Assembly (NCBI GenBank): GCA_943737045.1
Contig: CALSFV010000291.1
Span: forward strand, 124,001-188,000
Direction of reading: 5' to 3'
Length of the DNA stretch: 64,000 nt
Source of the DNA: Parapristionchus giblindavisi
Lineage: Eukaryota > Nematoda > Chromadorea > Rhabditida > Diplogasteridae
Below are positions 48,600-60,465 of the stretch, piece by piece (positions within the stretch are counted from its first letter, which is position 1; each line of letters opens with the position of its first letter). The notes below the pieces were generated by a model, which was not told where the DNA came from, did no database searches, and worked only from the letters and a program-made list of their open reading frames with translations. The position numbers were made by a program, and so were the translations under genes.

Positions 48600-49178
48600 A
48601 GGTGTGTTCAGCGTTTTGTCAGTTGGAGAATGCAGTGAGACATTTTAATTTGCCATAATTTATGCGTTGTTGCATTTGTCTTGTTACCCTGCCTCCAGCG
48701 TAACTGCGGAGACATCCGCGAAAATTCACTCTGACTCTCCTCTTCTCTTTAAAAGCTAATTTGAAACTTTAATTTGATAGCGCAGATATCGAGATAGCAT
48801 TACCACCGCGGATAGTTGCAAATTAGCTCGTGGTGTTAATTTAAGGGTAATTCTCGGTGGTCTGCGTTCACGAAATGAGGCTCATCGTATATTGTTTTTC
48901 GTAAATATAAATGTCTGTCTGACGGGGCAAAGTCGTTTCAATTAAGCGCATGTCTAAAGTGTCTGCGGCGTTTCGTATGTCATCGTTCCTGGAACGGAGA
49001 AGGCATACTTTGATCAACAAATATAAGTATTTAATGAATACATTAAAATGTGTTCTACCCAAAATCTAACAAGAACCGCAAAGTCGCTTGTTCACTACAT
49101 TTTCCTTAAGCGCGCGCTTCCTTCACCTCCAACCCACGTTTTCGAGAACAAACTTTGAAGACATGAGTAAGAATTGAC
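48600..49178. other. MITE remnants, no gene
   Basis: Holds one weak CTCTCCGCTCTGG MITE at 48755-48845. The rest is unassigned. Confidence 0.45.
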
Positions 49179-50218
49179 TATATGAGTGCGCTTGCGAGAG
49201 AATCGACTAAGTGCCGGCACAGTAAAAAAATCAAATTTTGGGGATCGGGGTTCTCAAGGGTGCTGATGACGATGGACATGTTCATTTTGCACCTAGATCC
49301 ACTGTTGAAGCCAGACGACGTCGCGTTTAAATCTCATTTTTCTCGTTGAAAAATCGTTTCTCTTTACCCTATGGTGCTAAAATTACGAAACTGTGACTCA
49401 CGGGGCAGATTTTTATGGCGATCACGCCTGTCTAATTTATTTTTCATCGAAAATTTACATAATTTTCATAAATGGAATTTCTCTCAACGGCAAAAGTAAG
49501 TAATGCAACCTACACAGATCGGACCGGAATGGCTCCAGCATCACATAGAAAAAAAATCAGCCAATTTGCGCCCGCGACTTTCGAGAAAATCAACTTTCAG
49601 TGTAGTCATTTTGTCTTAGAAGAGGAGAAAAGAGGCGAGAGAGTGTGGTGGTGTGAGAGAGCAAAGGAGGTAGAGGCTGAGACACCCCCTTCCTTTCTAT
49701 GCGGCTCGCCTCACTTGCCGCTCTGCTCTCTCACAACACCACACTCTCTCGTCTCTTGTCTCCACTTCAACGGCAAAATGACTACACTGAAAGTTGATTA
49801 TCTCGAAAGTCGCGGGCGCAAATTGGCCGAATTTTTTTCTATCTGATGCTGGAGCCATTCCGGTCCGATCTGTGTAGGTTGCATTACTTACTTTTGCCGT
49901 TGAGAGAAATTCCATTTATGAAAATTATGAAAATTTTGGGTACAAAATGAATTGGACAGGCATGATCGCCATGAAATTCTGCACCGTGGGGCATAGTTTT
50001 GTAATTTTAGCACCATCGGGTGAAGAGAAACGACTTTTCAAGTCGAAAAACGAGATTTGAACCCGACGTCGTCTGGCCTCAACGGTGGCTCTAGGTGCAA
50101 AATGAACATGCGCATCGTCATCAGCACCCTTGAGAACCCTGATCCCCAAAATTTGATTTTTTGCCTGTGCCGGACCCCCACTGGATATGGTCGATTCTCT
50201 CGCAAGCGCACTCATATA
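49179..50218. mobile_element. Palindromic element, 1.04 kb
   Basis: Outer ends TATATGAGTGCGCTTGCGAG and CTCGCAAGCGCACTCATATA. The arms are mirrored for more than 450 bp (GGTTCTCAAGGGTGCTGATG, CAACGGCAAAAGTAAGTAAT, GATCGGACCGGAATGGC), with the centre at about 49700. A partial relative is at 14640-15100. Confidence 0.88.
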
Positions 50219-50370
50219 TACCGTTCGTTCACTATTTGCTCTACACTTGTCCAGCCCTTTTTATCAAAATAATCAAGAATGAACACGGCGGTTCAATGAA
50301 GAGAAATCCCTACATTTAACTTTGGCTTGAAGGCTCTTGCATTACGAAAAATCGGCAAAGTTGATTTGCA

Positions 50371-50441
50371 CTGGGCGGGATTCGAACCTACGAGGTTCGG
50401 ATCTCTAAACAAAAGCTCTATCCACTAAGCCATCTCGGCAT
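50371..50441 (-). tRNA. tRNA-like sequence, decayed
   Basis: Minus strand: TGGCTTAGTGGATAGAGC (A box) and GGTTCGAATCCCG (B box). The D arm is good, but the acceptor and T stems have mismatches. Possibly derived from an arginine-type tRNA; it could be a pseudogene. Confidence 0.5.
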
Positions 50442-50444
50442 GTC

Positions 50445-50831
50445 TCGCGAATCGTAAAACTCGATGATAGGTCTAGTCAGAAGCGAGCGCCCAGATATAC
50501 CGTAATCAACTTTTGCGCTGCTCATCATCACTCAGTTTGCGATACTTTCTTTCTCAGGCAAGAGCTTCTTAGTTACTATCATTGAGCCGCCGTGATGAAT
50601 CAAAGGATGAATTTAACACGTTATTCAAGCAACACGAAATCAACTGCTAGTCCAGTTATTATTCAATACCAAATATAAATCAGTCCAGAGGATCCGAAGG
50701 ACCAAATCAGCCCTTATCGTTTCTTCGGTCCTGCTTTACCGGCGCCTTGTAGGGGCGGACGCCGTGTCACGAAAATCGAGGGAATATGGAATGGCTTTGG
50801 CTCCTACTTGATCGTCAGTGTACGCCTCTCA
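50445..50831. other. Spacer, no gene
   Basis: No repeat family or coding signal recognised. Confidence 0.4.
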
Positions 50832-51059
50832 AAAGCACACTCCAAGCTCATTTGAAACTCTCCGCTCTGACCACACTCTCTCGCTTTCGTTGTCTACGAG
50901 AGAGTATTGCGGTGATTAAAATTAGCTTGGGGTGTGCCTTTAATAGCGAAGGTGTTTCGTGAGAGTGAATGTCAATTCGAGACAACTCCACTAATGAAGA
51001 TTCGGAACGATCGCGTACTTTAGACTGACAGGCCACACATCACTCACTATCCCTGCCTT

Positions 51060-51321
51060 CTTGGGGTGAAGAGAGAGGAGAAGGAATAGGAGGAGAAGGA
51101 CAGTGAATGATAGAGAGAGGGAGGAGAATGAAGAGAGATTGGGACGGGAGAGATGGAAGGAAAGGGAGAGAGGTATAGAGAGAAGCACGGGAGGATAGAG
51201 AGAGAGAAGAGAGATGGAGAGAGAGGGAGAGAGAAGGAGAGGAGAGAGAGAGTAGAGTGAGAGAGGGGAAGAGGGAGAGTAGAAAGTGATATAGAGAAGC
51301 GAGAGAGAGAGAGAGAGAGAG

Positions 51322-51375
<54 letters not shown>
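51060..51375. repeat. GA-rich microsatellite region
   Basis: GAGA and GGAGA runs, purest at 51300-51375. Confidence 0.95.
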
Positions 51376-51454
51376 AGCGAGAAGATGAGACAGAATTTAG
51401 GGATATCGTGACATGTTCAAATAAGTCTCACGTCTACTTGTAATCTTCTAACTC

Positions 51455-51660
51455 ATTCCTTCCCTCTCTCTCTCTCTCCCTCTCCCTCTTTCTCTCTCTC
51501 GCTCTCTACCTCTCTCTCTCTCCATCTCCCTCTCACTTTCCATCTCTCGCCTCCTTATAACTATTTCTCTCTCAGACCGTCCCTATACCTCTCTGACCAT
51601 TTCTCTCTCAATCCATTTCTCCCTTACTGTCTGAATCTCTTACTCACCCTCTCTCTCTGT
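51455..51660. repeat. CT-rich microsatellite region
   Basis: CTCT and CTCC runs. Together with 51060-51375 it makes a purine/pyrimidine mirror of about 600 bp. Confidence 0.93.
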
Positions 51661-52137
51661 CCTAACAACTTTTAAATTCCTCGAATCATTTTCTGTACAC
51701 GCATTGTTCTTTTCATTGTTCGATGATTTTTTCAGGAAGAAATTAACTCTAGACCAAGCTTCTACATTCTATTTCGCGCGTACTCTCTCTCTAGCTGTTT
51801 GTTTCTTTGTCTGACTCCCTCATTTCGCCTTTAATCTCTCGCTCTGGCGACACTCTCTCACTCTCTTGATCTCTCAAGAGAGTGAGAGAGAGATTGTCAC
51901 CAGAGCGGAGAGTCAATTTAGCTTGTGGTGTTGTGCCTATAAAAAGTGAATGGAGATTTTCAAATTATATTGGGGGTCTTCCCTTTAACGACTGCACAAC
52001 CAGTGTCTAGTCTCTCTTCATTTCACATACTATTTTATCGTTGTCTGCTCCTGTATTTTGTACTTGAAGATAGTTCGCGCACTTGTCGATGTACCTATGA
52101 CAGATTATAGTAATTTCTGTTATATTTATTATTGATA

Positions 52138-52262
52138 AATCAATCAATCAATCAATTTATCATTTCAAGCAATAATTGCTAGATGAGGATGGGACGAAAA
52201 GCATCATAGGGTGTATTCCACCAGTTGCCAATTGCTCGGTCCAGGTCATCTCTCCATCGTGC
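52138..52262 (-). pseudogene. 3' end of another non-LTR retrotransposon
   Basis: The minus frame reads ARWRDDLDRAIGNWWNTPYD and stops shortly after, a typical C-terminus of reverse-transcriptase ORFs in RTE/Jockey-like elements. It is followed by a repeated TTGA tail (52135-52158), as expected for the 3' end of such an element. It is unrelated to the CR1-like LINE in the window. Confidence 0.7.
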
Positions 52263-52670
52263 TCTATTGTGCTCTATCGTGCATTATTGATAAAACAACA
52301 TTATTATTAATAATTGTGTGTAAAGACCAAGCGACCACTGAAGGGAAACGAAGTGTTTCAAAAATTGTTTTTGACGTGCACAGGTAATTCGAATTAGTGA
52401 ATAGAAGAAATATAACTGGAATGATTTTTTAAAAAAATATTATATTCTTAAAATGATATTTCTAGTATTTGAAGGCCCACCTGTAGCTTTCTCGAAACTC
52501 ATGGGAAGCCAACTTCTTCGGTCAAAATGATTGGGTGTGCCCTTAAAAGACAAAGTTTTCTCCATTTCGACACTGCGTGAATAAGTTTCATGTGCTCATC
52601 AAAATCTAAATTGCGTCAAGTGGTCGATAGATCGTTGATGTGTTTCCTCTAATAATAAATCATTTTTTAA
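52263..52670. other. Spacer, no gene
   Basis: AT-rich, no recognised repeat or gene. Confidence 0.4.
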
Positions 52671-53004
52671 AACGCACGCTCCAAGCTAATTTTACTCTCT
52701 GCATTGGGAATACTCTCTCATAGACAAAGAAAGCGAGAGAGTGTGGCCAGAGCGGCGAGTTTAAAATTAGCTTGGGGAGTCGCTTTAAAATACTTATATC
52801 TGTTTTTTGCTACAAAAGGTAAAGCAATCGAAAAGAACACGTCGTCTATTTACCAATATATAAAAAAAATTTAAAATTTCCTCTCTATCTCATCTTTCAA
52901 TTTCCGTAACTCGCCTACACTCATACAACACCTGGCACATTTTCGAGCTGTTAGGCAATATGTGGTGTCTAGACATAGGGGTCGAAACACTAAAAGGCAA
53001 ATTA

Positions 53005-53316
53005 TTAAAGGTTCATCCCGCGAATGTTCATGTAATCTCTTACATCTCGCTTATGCAACTGGCAAGTGATATGCAAGAAGATGGAGTGACCTCTTATTAA
53101 TCCTTTAGCGCAGTGGTAGAACTTCTGACTAGATAGCGCATGGTCGCGGGTTCGAATCCTATGCGCCGTTGCCTGCGATTGCAAGCATGATTTATTCATG
53201 ATTCTAGCGATCAATAAGCTAAATTTGCTTAAAATAAATAGTGTACGGTGTAACTTTTGCTAACTTTCTGTCTTCACAGTTTGTTCACGAAAATGTTCGC
53301 GGGAGTCCATCTTTAA
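53005..53316. mobile_element. TTAA-flanked MITE with a tRNA-like module, copy 2
   Basis: TTAAAGGTTCATCCCGCGAA at the left, GTTCGCGGGAGTCCATCTTTAA at the right (reverse order relative to 36951-37298). It has the same interior order (tRNA-like module, ATTCATGATTCTAGCGATCA, TTTCTGTCTTCACAGTTTG). It shares its right TTAA with a CTCTCCGCTCTGG MITE (53313-53441). Confidence 0.87.
53098..53170 (+). tRNA. tRNA-like module inside MITE copy 2
   Basis: TTAGCGCAGTGGTAGAAC (A box) and GGTTCGAATCC (B box). The sequence between the boxes is very similar to that in copy 1. The acceptor stem does not pair. Confidence 0.55.
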
Positions 53317-53479
53317 AGGCAATCCCCAAGCTAATTTTACCCTCCACATTGGCAATACTCTCTTGTAGACAAAGAAAGCGTGGGAGTGTGACCAGAGCGG
53401 AGACGTGGCGTTTTAAATTATCTCGTGGTGTCACTTTAATATCTGTTTTCTCAACAATTTTTCTATAGAATTGTATTCG

Positions 53480-54760
53480 TTTTGCGAACTACAACAACGT
53501 TGAGAACAGAAAGTAATGGAGACAAGGAATTCATCTATTCGTCTCGTCTACAGGAGTTCGTCTATTGTTCTCTGAATCAGACCCACCTTCTTTACAGCAA
53601 TAACAATAGCTGTCTCTGTTGGGAAATTTGGGAACCTAACAATGCTCGCGATAAACTAAAGTGCATTATATTGGCAGCATGCCAACAAAAATTAGAAAGA
53701 AGGAGAGTAGAGATTAAAACTGAGTCAATATATTTTAGGGAAGAAAAACTTCAATAAATCTAAAGTATTATAGAATGTATCGAGCATATCATGAACGGGA
53801 AACGAAGACCCGAAATCTCTATTGGCAGACTTATTCTTTGCTTCCTTTATCTCATCTTTTACATGTTCCTTGAGCTTGTCTTGCACTCTACCGTTGAAGT
53901 CGATTATTGTACCGAAATTATTGGATGTGAAATTGTTCCATAACTTCCCGAGTTAATTTGAAACTCTCCGCTCTGACAATGCTCTCTCGTTTTCTTTGTC
54001 TACGAGACAGCGTTGGCAGAACGGGAAGTACAATTAACCTTTAATGTTTATCGAATGTATTAAGCAAAATCAATGAAACAATACTACATTAGTACATCTA
54101 CATTATTTAATTCCTACTCCAACGTCCTTTCTATCCTTTCAATTTCCTGAATTTCAATTTCAATTGAATTTTCAATTATGCCCTCGCCTCCACTCTATTA
54201 TGATGCTGCTATGGTCTCGACAGATAGAACTTGCGTAGACCATGGTCGGAGAAAGATGTACCACAAGAATTGCAAATAATTATTATAATGAAGTATGCGG
54301 ACTCAAACTCTCAACTTTAGAGTATCAATGCGCAAGAATACGAACTTGCACAAGCAATAGTCAAATTAGGGCTGGCTGTGCCTTAAAAAGGAGCATTCTC
54401 TCAATGGTCTCCAAATTGAGCACACTATTTCTCTGTTCTCTAACAACGAGAGAGCATTGCGCGTCGATGAGACCATTGACAGAGGTTACTCTTCCTTTGA
54501 TAGTCTTGACAGATAACACAACCTTCGAAGAATCCGAACTTGCGTAGCACTTATGCATAGTTAGCGGAAGGAAGGCAGAGTTCACGCGAAACGAGAGAGT
54601 CGTGCTCACCCGTCGTTTTTGTTGGCATGGTTCCAATAAATTGCACTTTAGTTGATCGCGAACTCTGTTTGGTTTTCTGAACACAGCCATTGTTATTGCT
54701 AAGAAAAGCTGAAATAAAGGTGGGTCTGATTCACGGAACAATAAAATATATTCTAGGGCG
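53480..54760. mobile_element. Diverged inverted-repeat element with nested MITEs
   Basis: 53575-53700 and 54590-54735 are inverted relatives (AGACCCACCT, AGCAATAACAATAGCTGT, CTAAAGTGCATT, GCATGCCAACAAAAA). Between them lie a CTCTCCGCTCTGG MITE (53945-54036) and a GGGAGCGTAAC-type MITE (54385-54500). The open frames on the two strands mirror each other and are not genes. Confidence 0.65.
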
Positions 54761-55490
54761 GACGATATTTTGGATTATGATTTCAATAAGGAAATTTGGA
54801 CCTGTTTTGGCTTTAGAACGTGATCGTATCTATATTTATTTTATTTATTTTTATTTATATATTTATTATTTATTTATTTTATCGCATGAACGAGACACTC
54901 GAAATAAGTGATGAAATAATGAATCGCATAATAAGTTCTCTCAAGGCAAATGGTAATGATCGAAAACTGTGGAAGGAAAGAGTATAGGGCAGTAAAGGGG
55001 GGGATGTCTCATGTGAGCTAGTTGTCCCCCTCTTATCTTGTTGTCTAATAATACTAATAATACTACTTTATCCTGTCAGCATATCATATGTAGAGGGGGT
55101 CAAAGCAGGGGGTCTATGTATATTTTCATTTTCTTTCGTTTTACTTATCGTTTTCATGGGCTATTCGACTGGTCTTATCGGAACCCGTATTTGGACGTTT
55201 TCTTTAATTGAGAAGAATTCTCTCAGAGAATTCTCTCGAAGGACATAACTTGTGTTATCTAAGCTCTAGTACAAGATTTTGCATAAAGATAGTACTTACT
55301 TATTTGCTAGGATACAATTTCTCTGGAGCAACAAGTTCTTTCTTGCAGATTTGTCTATTATTATCTATTTTATTTGTCCTATACTCTACTCGTTTATTCC
55401 GGATCTTTCTGTGCTTTGGAAAGAGATCAATACATTCGAGCCATAGTCAAAAATACACCTCACGAAGGAATGCTAATTTGTGCGCGTTCT
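54761..55490. other. AT-rich stretch with ATTT runs, no gene
   Basis: TTTA/ATTT repeats at 54830-54885. 55208-55510 has an open frame with hydrophobic stretches but no convincing gene structure. Confidence 0.4.
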
Positions 55491-55605
55491 TAAAGGCACG
55501 CACGAGCTAATTTTACTCTCCACTCTGGCAACGTTCTCTCGTGGACAAGGAAAGCGAGAAAGCCTAACCAGAGCGGAGCGCTTCAAATTAAATCGTGATG
55601 TGCCT

Positions 55606-55871
55606 TTGAAGATGGAGACCCTCGAGTTTTTTCGTAATAAGACTGTTCGGATAGAATGATAGAGATTCATCGCACGAATCGAAAGACTTATCTGATATTG
55701 ATTCCCGATATGTTTAAAGCTCACTACGCGCATTGAAAGTTCAACTTTCAAGGCATGTAGAGAGTGCCCATCTGATTTGCATACTTGCAATTACCATATA
55801 ATATAAACAATAGCCAACATGTTTATCGTGGCGGGAGTCAGTCACGACAACTCATGGGTCTCCTTCTTTAA
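55606..55871. mobile_element. TTAAAGATGGAGACCC MITE, shortened
   Basis: Matches 19381-19676 but lacks about 30 bp after TTTGCATACT (55783). The right end GGGTCTCCTTCTTTAA is intact; the left has TTGA for TTAA. MITEs of the CTCTCCGCTCTGG family abut both ends. Confidence 0.82.
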
Positions 55872-55979
55872 AGACACAGCCGAGCTAATTATACTCTCCT
55901 CTCGGGCAACACTCTAGTAGACAAAGCGAGAAAGCCTTGCCAGAGCGGAGCGCTTCAAATTAACTCGTGATGTGCCTAT

Positions 55980-56423
55980 GAATCATGACACGTTTCAATT
56001 CCTGAATAGTTCCGAATCTGAAACGTCAAACGACATGGCGACACGTGTATTTTTTTGTCTATCAGACCGTATTAGACACTCATCTCGTGTATCTTTCGAA
56101 TTTCTGGTAATCTTTAATCATTCAAATCATCACATTAAACAGATAAGAAGGAATTGGCATTTACTTCCTTACAAAAGCCAAGGAACGTAGACGATTTGTC
56201 TGATATTTCCGAACACCGTATTTCCGGAAACGCGCTCGATTTACCGAAACCATTTCATTACGCATTGGACGAATATACCTCAACATATAGAGCCAATCAT
56301 CGATGGCCTAGCTGTGACTTCGGGTGTCACTGGATAACCTTTGCCTTTTTACATTCATATAGCGCCACAAAAATTTGAAACCGCCCTCATCATCTATTCC
56401 TATCGAGATTAAACAGTTCTTTA
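55980..56423. other. Unassigned sequence, no clear gene
   Basis: Two short open frames (about 55972-56190 and 56154-56378) without a recognised domain or splice signals that would link them. Confidence 0.3.
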
Positions 56424-56854
56424 AAGGCACACCCCAAGCTAATTTGACACTCTCCGCTCTTACCATGCCGTCTTGTTTTCGTTGTTGTGTACACGTAAGG
56501 GCGTTGCCAGAGCGGAGAGTAAGACTAGCTCGGGTGAGCCTTTGCTCGGTACGCACTATCCTGATTCGCAAGCCAAAATTAGCCCAAATTCCTCCAAATC
56601 CTCAATGTTTTCTCTGTATTCGTCTAATCTTTGATGCGTATAGCTCTCTAGATTTTTTTCCAAGACCGTATCCAGCTATAATGTGCTCTCCTTATTCCCG
56701 GACGCGGACAATCCCTAACCAAATTCTCTTAACTAACTCATGTATCTAGTAACCTTTACATCGTCTTTATGTCCCCCAGACTCCGCCCACAACTCCAGTT
56801 CATCATCACGTATAACCCACTTCATGCAGCTTTCCCGGTATGGGTCCTCCCTCT

Positions 56855-57000
56855 CCCTCTCCCTCTGGATCTCTCCCTCTGCCTCTAGATCTCTCCCTCT
56901 ACCTCTTGATCTCTCCCTCTGCCTCTACGATCTCTCCCTCTGCCTCTACGATCTCTCCCTCTGCCTCTACGATCGCTCCCTCTGCCTTTTCCTGTTGTCA
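56855..57000. repeat. Degenerate tandem repeat CTCCCTCTGCCTCTAGATCT
   Basis: About six units with a period near 25 bp between 56865 and 56995. Confidence 0.85.
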
Positions 57001-57364
57001 GTCTGCCGCATCAACTGCGCGTGTCGCTTGGACGACCCTGAATGGGCTATCGATGATGGATGATATCTTCGCGATAGTAAACATTCATTTATCCCCTCCT
57101 CCTTTTCATATGTCGTTCTATCCATCTATCCCATCACTCATCGCCTACCGTAGTAGTATCAGCCCCAAGCCCAACCCCCGCCTATTCTGTGACCTTGGTC
57201 TCGCGAACCATACCGGAGTCCTTAGAGCCAAAGTCCATCCTTTGCATGCTAATTCTGTACAGAGAGCTGCTTCAAGTTCGCACCTGGCGACTATGCCTAC
57301 GCTATTTTAAGTCGCGACGTGTACTGCAAACCCCGCGGCTTACGCCGGTTCCCGACAACGCAAG

Positions 57365-57640
57365 TATTGACCGTATAAAATACACTTGTTTATTTGGTAC
57401 GAGAGTAGCCAACCACTCCCACAAGAGACTTTCTTGTTTTGCATGGTTCAGAAACTATGCCGATCTCTTTTATATATAATATAGCGCGCGGCGAAGGTCA
57501 GCCGGGTTAGAGAGAGGCAGCGGAGAGACAATCGAGAGGCGGGGCGAGATGTAGAAGGCTACATCTCGCTCGCCTCTCGATTGTGACTTCCGTTCGTTAG
57601 CACCATTTGTCATTTTCTTATGCAAGTACATTTTATACGC
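57365..57640. repeat. Dispersed repeat shared with 21890-21960 and 23140-23340
   Basis: GACCGTATAAAATACACTTG, GCCGATCTCTT, AGCGCGCGGC, GGTCAGCCGGGTTA and GCAAGTACATTTTATACGCA recur in the same order as in the tRNA-Lys region. A reverse piece is at about 33895-33955. Confidence 0.75.
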
Positions 57641-57799
57641 ACAATATTTTCTTTTCTATTGGTGGCAAATACGCAAATGATCATTTCAAGTAGGGTAATC
57701 ATGTTCAAAGCAACCGTACGGAAACTACGACCAGGAGTACGGTATCTATAGTGCATACCAGAACCGTAGTGTTGTAAACTCATTTTCTTTTTTTCTTGT

Positions 57800-57940
57800 A
57801 CATACACAGAACGAAATAAGTGTAATCCACAGCACATAAGACCTTTGAAGTGTTATATTTAACACTTTTTAGGTGTTAAAATAGCTCAAAAAGTGTTAAA
57901 TATAACACATCACAGGTCTTATGTGCTGTGGGTCACACCT
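57800..57940. mobile_element. Palindromic MITE, AAGTGTTAAATATAACAC family
   Basis: CCACAGCACATAAGACC at the left, GGTCTTATGTGCTGTGG at the right; inner GTGTTATATTTAACAC and AGTGTTAAATATAACAC arms. Relatives at 3577-3672 and 31530-31626. Confidence 0.85.
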
Positions 57941-58375
57941 CTTTTCTCTGTGTGTAGTGTCTGATTTGGTCATCCCAACCTTGCTCACTACATTAATGAT
58001 CATTTTGAGATTTGACGACGCCTTCCAACACATTTTAGAATTCGTAATTTGGTTTTGACGCAGTGTTGTAGCTGCCTGCCTCCGACTTGGACAACTGGGT
58101 TCCAGGTCGGATGAGAACCATTTCACAATACTGTCTCGAACATACATAACAGTTGCCTCTCGTCTAATACCGATTCTCATCCGACCTAGCGCCATATCCT
58201 GATATGATTTGTTTCTTCATGAAATTCTTTTGCCTGACGTAATGGGGCATCAAATTAACGGTGTCATTCATTTCTCTTTCATTGTACTGTTAACTACCTG
58301 AATACGTGACAGCATCAGGTCTGAAAAAGTCCTCCCTGAACTTCCCCCTTCTTCCTCTCCTCATTGCCTTCATTA
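57941..58375. other. Spacer, no gene
   Basis: Contains an inverted pair CGGATGAGAACC (58108) / GATTCTCATCCG (58170). No coding signal. Confidence 0.4.
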
Positions 58376-58377
58376 TT

Positions 58378-58382
58378 AGCGA

Positions 58383-58450
<68 letters not shown>

Positions 58451-58480
58451 TTTCTCTCCCTCTCTCCCTCTCCCTTTTGG
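58378..58480. repeat. CT microsatellite
   Basis: Nearly pure CT run, passing into CTCC. Confidence 0.96.
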
Positions 58481-58600
58481 CTTAGAAGCTAATCACATGC
58501 AGAATAAGGAGAGGGAGAGAAGGTCAGAAATAGAGAGAGATGGAGACAGGAAAAGGCTCGTATGAAAACGCTCAATTACACTTCCACTGCTTCATAGTAC

Positions 58601-58830
58601 ATGTTCTCTTTTCCCCCGCTTGTTCCCGGGTTACTGTAACATAAACATAAATACACTTTATCAAGATTAACTAAGCAGTGTTTCCACGGAATCTGTAGTG
58701 TCATAAAAAGGATCTTCCTTCTCTTATCCTTCTTTCTTTCATCCGCTATTTTGATGATCTTGTTCAGTATCCGAGTCGCTACACTTTGTTCGCCTTTTCC
58801 CCCGCTTGTTCCCAGGTTACTGTAGCCCCA
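58601..58830. repeat. Duplicated TTTTCCCCCGCTTGTTCCC block upstream of the GPCR
   Basis: TTTCCCCCGCTTGTTCCCGG (58609) and a near-copy (58796), each followed by GTTACTGTA. They lie 60-270 bp upstream of the start codon. They may be regulatory or a repeat remnant; I cannot tell. Confidence 0.5.
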
Positions 58831-58880
58831 TTCAAACTTCGCGGCGTCCCGCAACGATTTTCCGATAACTGTAGCCCGAT

Positions 58881-60465
58881 ATGGAGACGAACGCGACGGT
58901 GATCATCGAGACGGCGACGCGCAAGGCGTGCCGGGCGTACATGGACATTCATCCCGATCCATCCGCCCATCCCGCTACCGTATTCCTCTTTGTGCCGCTG
59001 TACACCTGCGTCTTCGTGCTGGGACTCGCAGGTAACGTGCGCAAAATGCTCAAGGCGGCATTTTTTCATTGGCGAAAACTACCGTATACCTCAGTGCACT
59101 TTTTAACTGCTTGTATAACCACAATTTATTGTTGATACGTTCCGCTCTGGCCACACAGTCTCTTCCTCGGAGAGTGTTTTGAGGTCAGAGCGGAGAGTTT
59201 TGAAAACTCCGTCTACAGTTAAAACGGGGCATTTCCCTGATTCTCAGGGATATTAGGCATACGGTAGTATCCCTGATTATTGCTTGATTCAGGCAACCTT
59301 GGCCTGATCATAGCCACGATACGGCATCGCTCGCTGCAGACCGTACAGAATATCTTCATCGTGAACTTGGGCATATCTGACGTGATACTGTGTCTATTAT
59401 CGATCCCGCTCACTCCCGTCACGCACATCTTCAAGCAGTGGTACGGTAGCCGTTATTGATTAGTTTTTTTGCGATATAACATTGATATCAACGGAAAGTT
59501 GCAGCAATATGGGGAAGTTGAAATCAGGAAGAAACTTCGATTCAGCTGGCTTGACACTATTATAATCTATGGACTTCTACTCTCAAAATCTTTTTTCCCG
59601 TTTAAACTTTGATCTTTGATCCTTAATCTCTCGCATTCATCGAACCCTCACGTTCCGTACATATTTAAGTGGTAAATGCGAGATATTGATTTTTTGAAAA
59701 AACAATCGGATTTGAGCAAAAGTTGATAGCATTTTGGAAGATATAGACGCAGTGAAACATATGCACAGCTAGCGTCACTATATCTATAGGAGTTTCCATC
59801 ATCTTCATTTTCTATACTTTGATCTTTGATCTTTAGATTTTGATCTTTGATCTTTGATCTTTGATCTTTCAGGTTCTTCGGTTCGATCTTGTGTCGGATA
59901 GTCGGTGGCATCCAAGGCATCGGCGTCTTCATCGGCACTTTCTCGCTTTGCGCTATAGCCGTCGATCGATACTTCCGACTGGTCATCGCTCCCGGTACGA
60001 AAACTACCGTAACCCGAGCGCTTATTGATTGATTGGAGAAATAATAAAATTAACTTTTTTACTGACTTGACCGTACTGTGATTCCGAACGAGTTACCTAT
60101 CATTTAAACATTGATATATGATCTTTGATCTTTGATCTCTCGCAGGTCAACCACTCCGCAAGGATCATGCCATTCGGATTACGGTAATTCTCTGGACGAT
60201 ATCGATTATCGTAACGCTACCGTACGTCTACCACATGCGAATGCGCACATATGCTGGTATGATCTTTCGATATTGACTTTGATCTTTGATCTTTGATCTT
60301 TGATCTTTGATCTTTGATCTTTGCTCTTTGCTCTTTTCAGGCATATGCGGGGAGTTTTGCACGGAGAAGTGGCCCAATGTGCACAGCAAGCGAATCTACA
60401 CCATATTCGTGCTGGTCATTCAATTTTTCGTTCCGTTCACGATAATGACGATCTGCTACCATGCG
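58881..60465 (+). CDS. npr-like: Neuropeptide-receptor-like GPCR (NPR group), 5' part
   Basis: Rhodopsin-family GPCR, plasma membrane, probably neuronal. Five in-phase exons: 58881-59031, 59293-59440, 59873-59994, 60146-60256, 60341-60465 (219 residues; TM1 to TM5). The start ATG gives METNATV, with an N-glycosylation site. TM1 runs from FLFVPLYTCVFVLGLAGNLG; then LQTVQNIFIVNLGISDVILC (TM2), IPLTPVTHIFKQWFFG, the TM3 cysteine in SILCRIVGG, DRY in CAIAVDRYFRLV, TVILWTISIIVTLPY (TM4), EL2 cysteines in GICGEFCTEKWP, and VLVIQFFVPFTIMTICYHA (TM5). The layout resembles the nematode NPY/sNPF-type NPR receptors; that subgroup is from memory. TM6, TM7 and the stop are not found: the next intron is filled by a palindromic element that runs to the window end. 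Introns carry TGATCTT heptamer runs before the acceptors. Confidence 0.9.

Noticed and set aside
49472..49915. Open frames on both strands with the same N-terminal peptide
   Set aside because: They are the two arms of the palindromic element 49179-50218; mirror images give identical starts.
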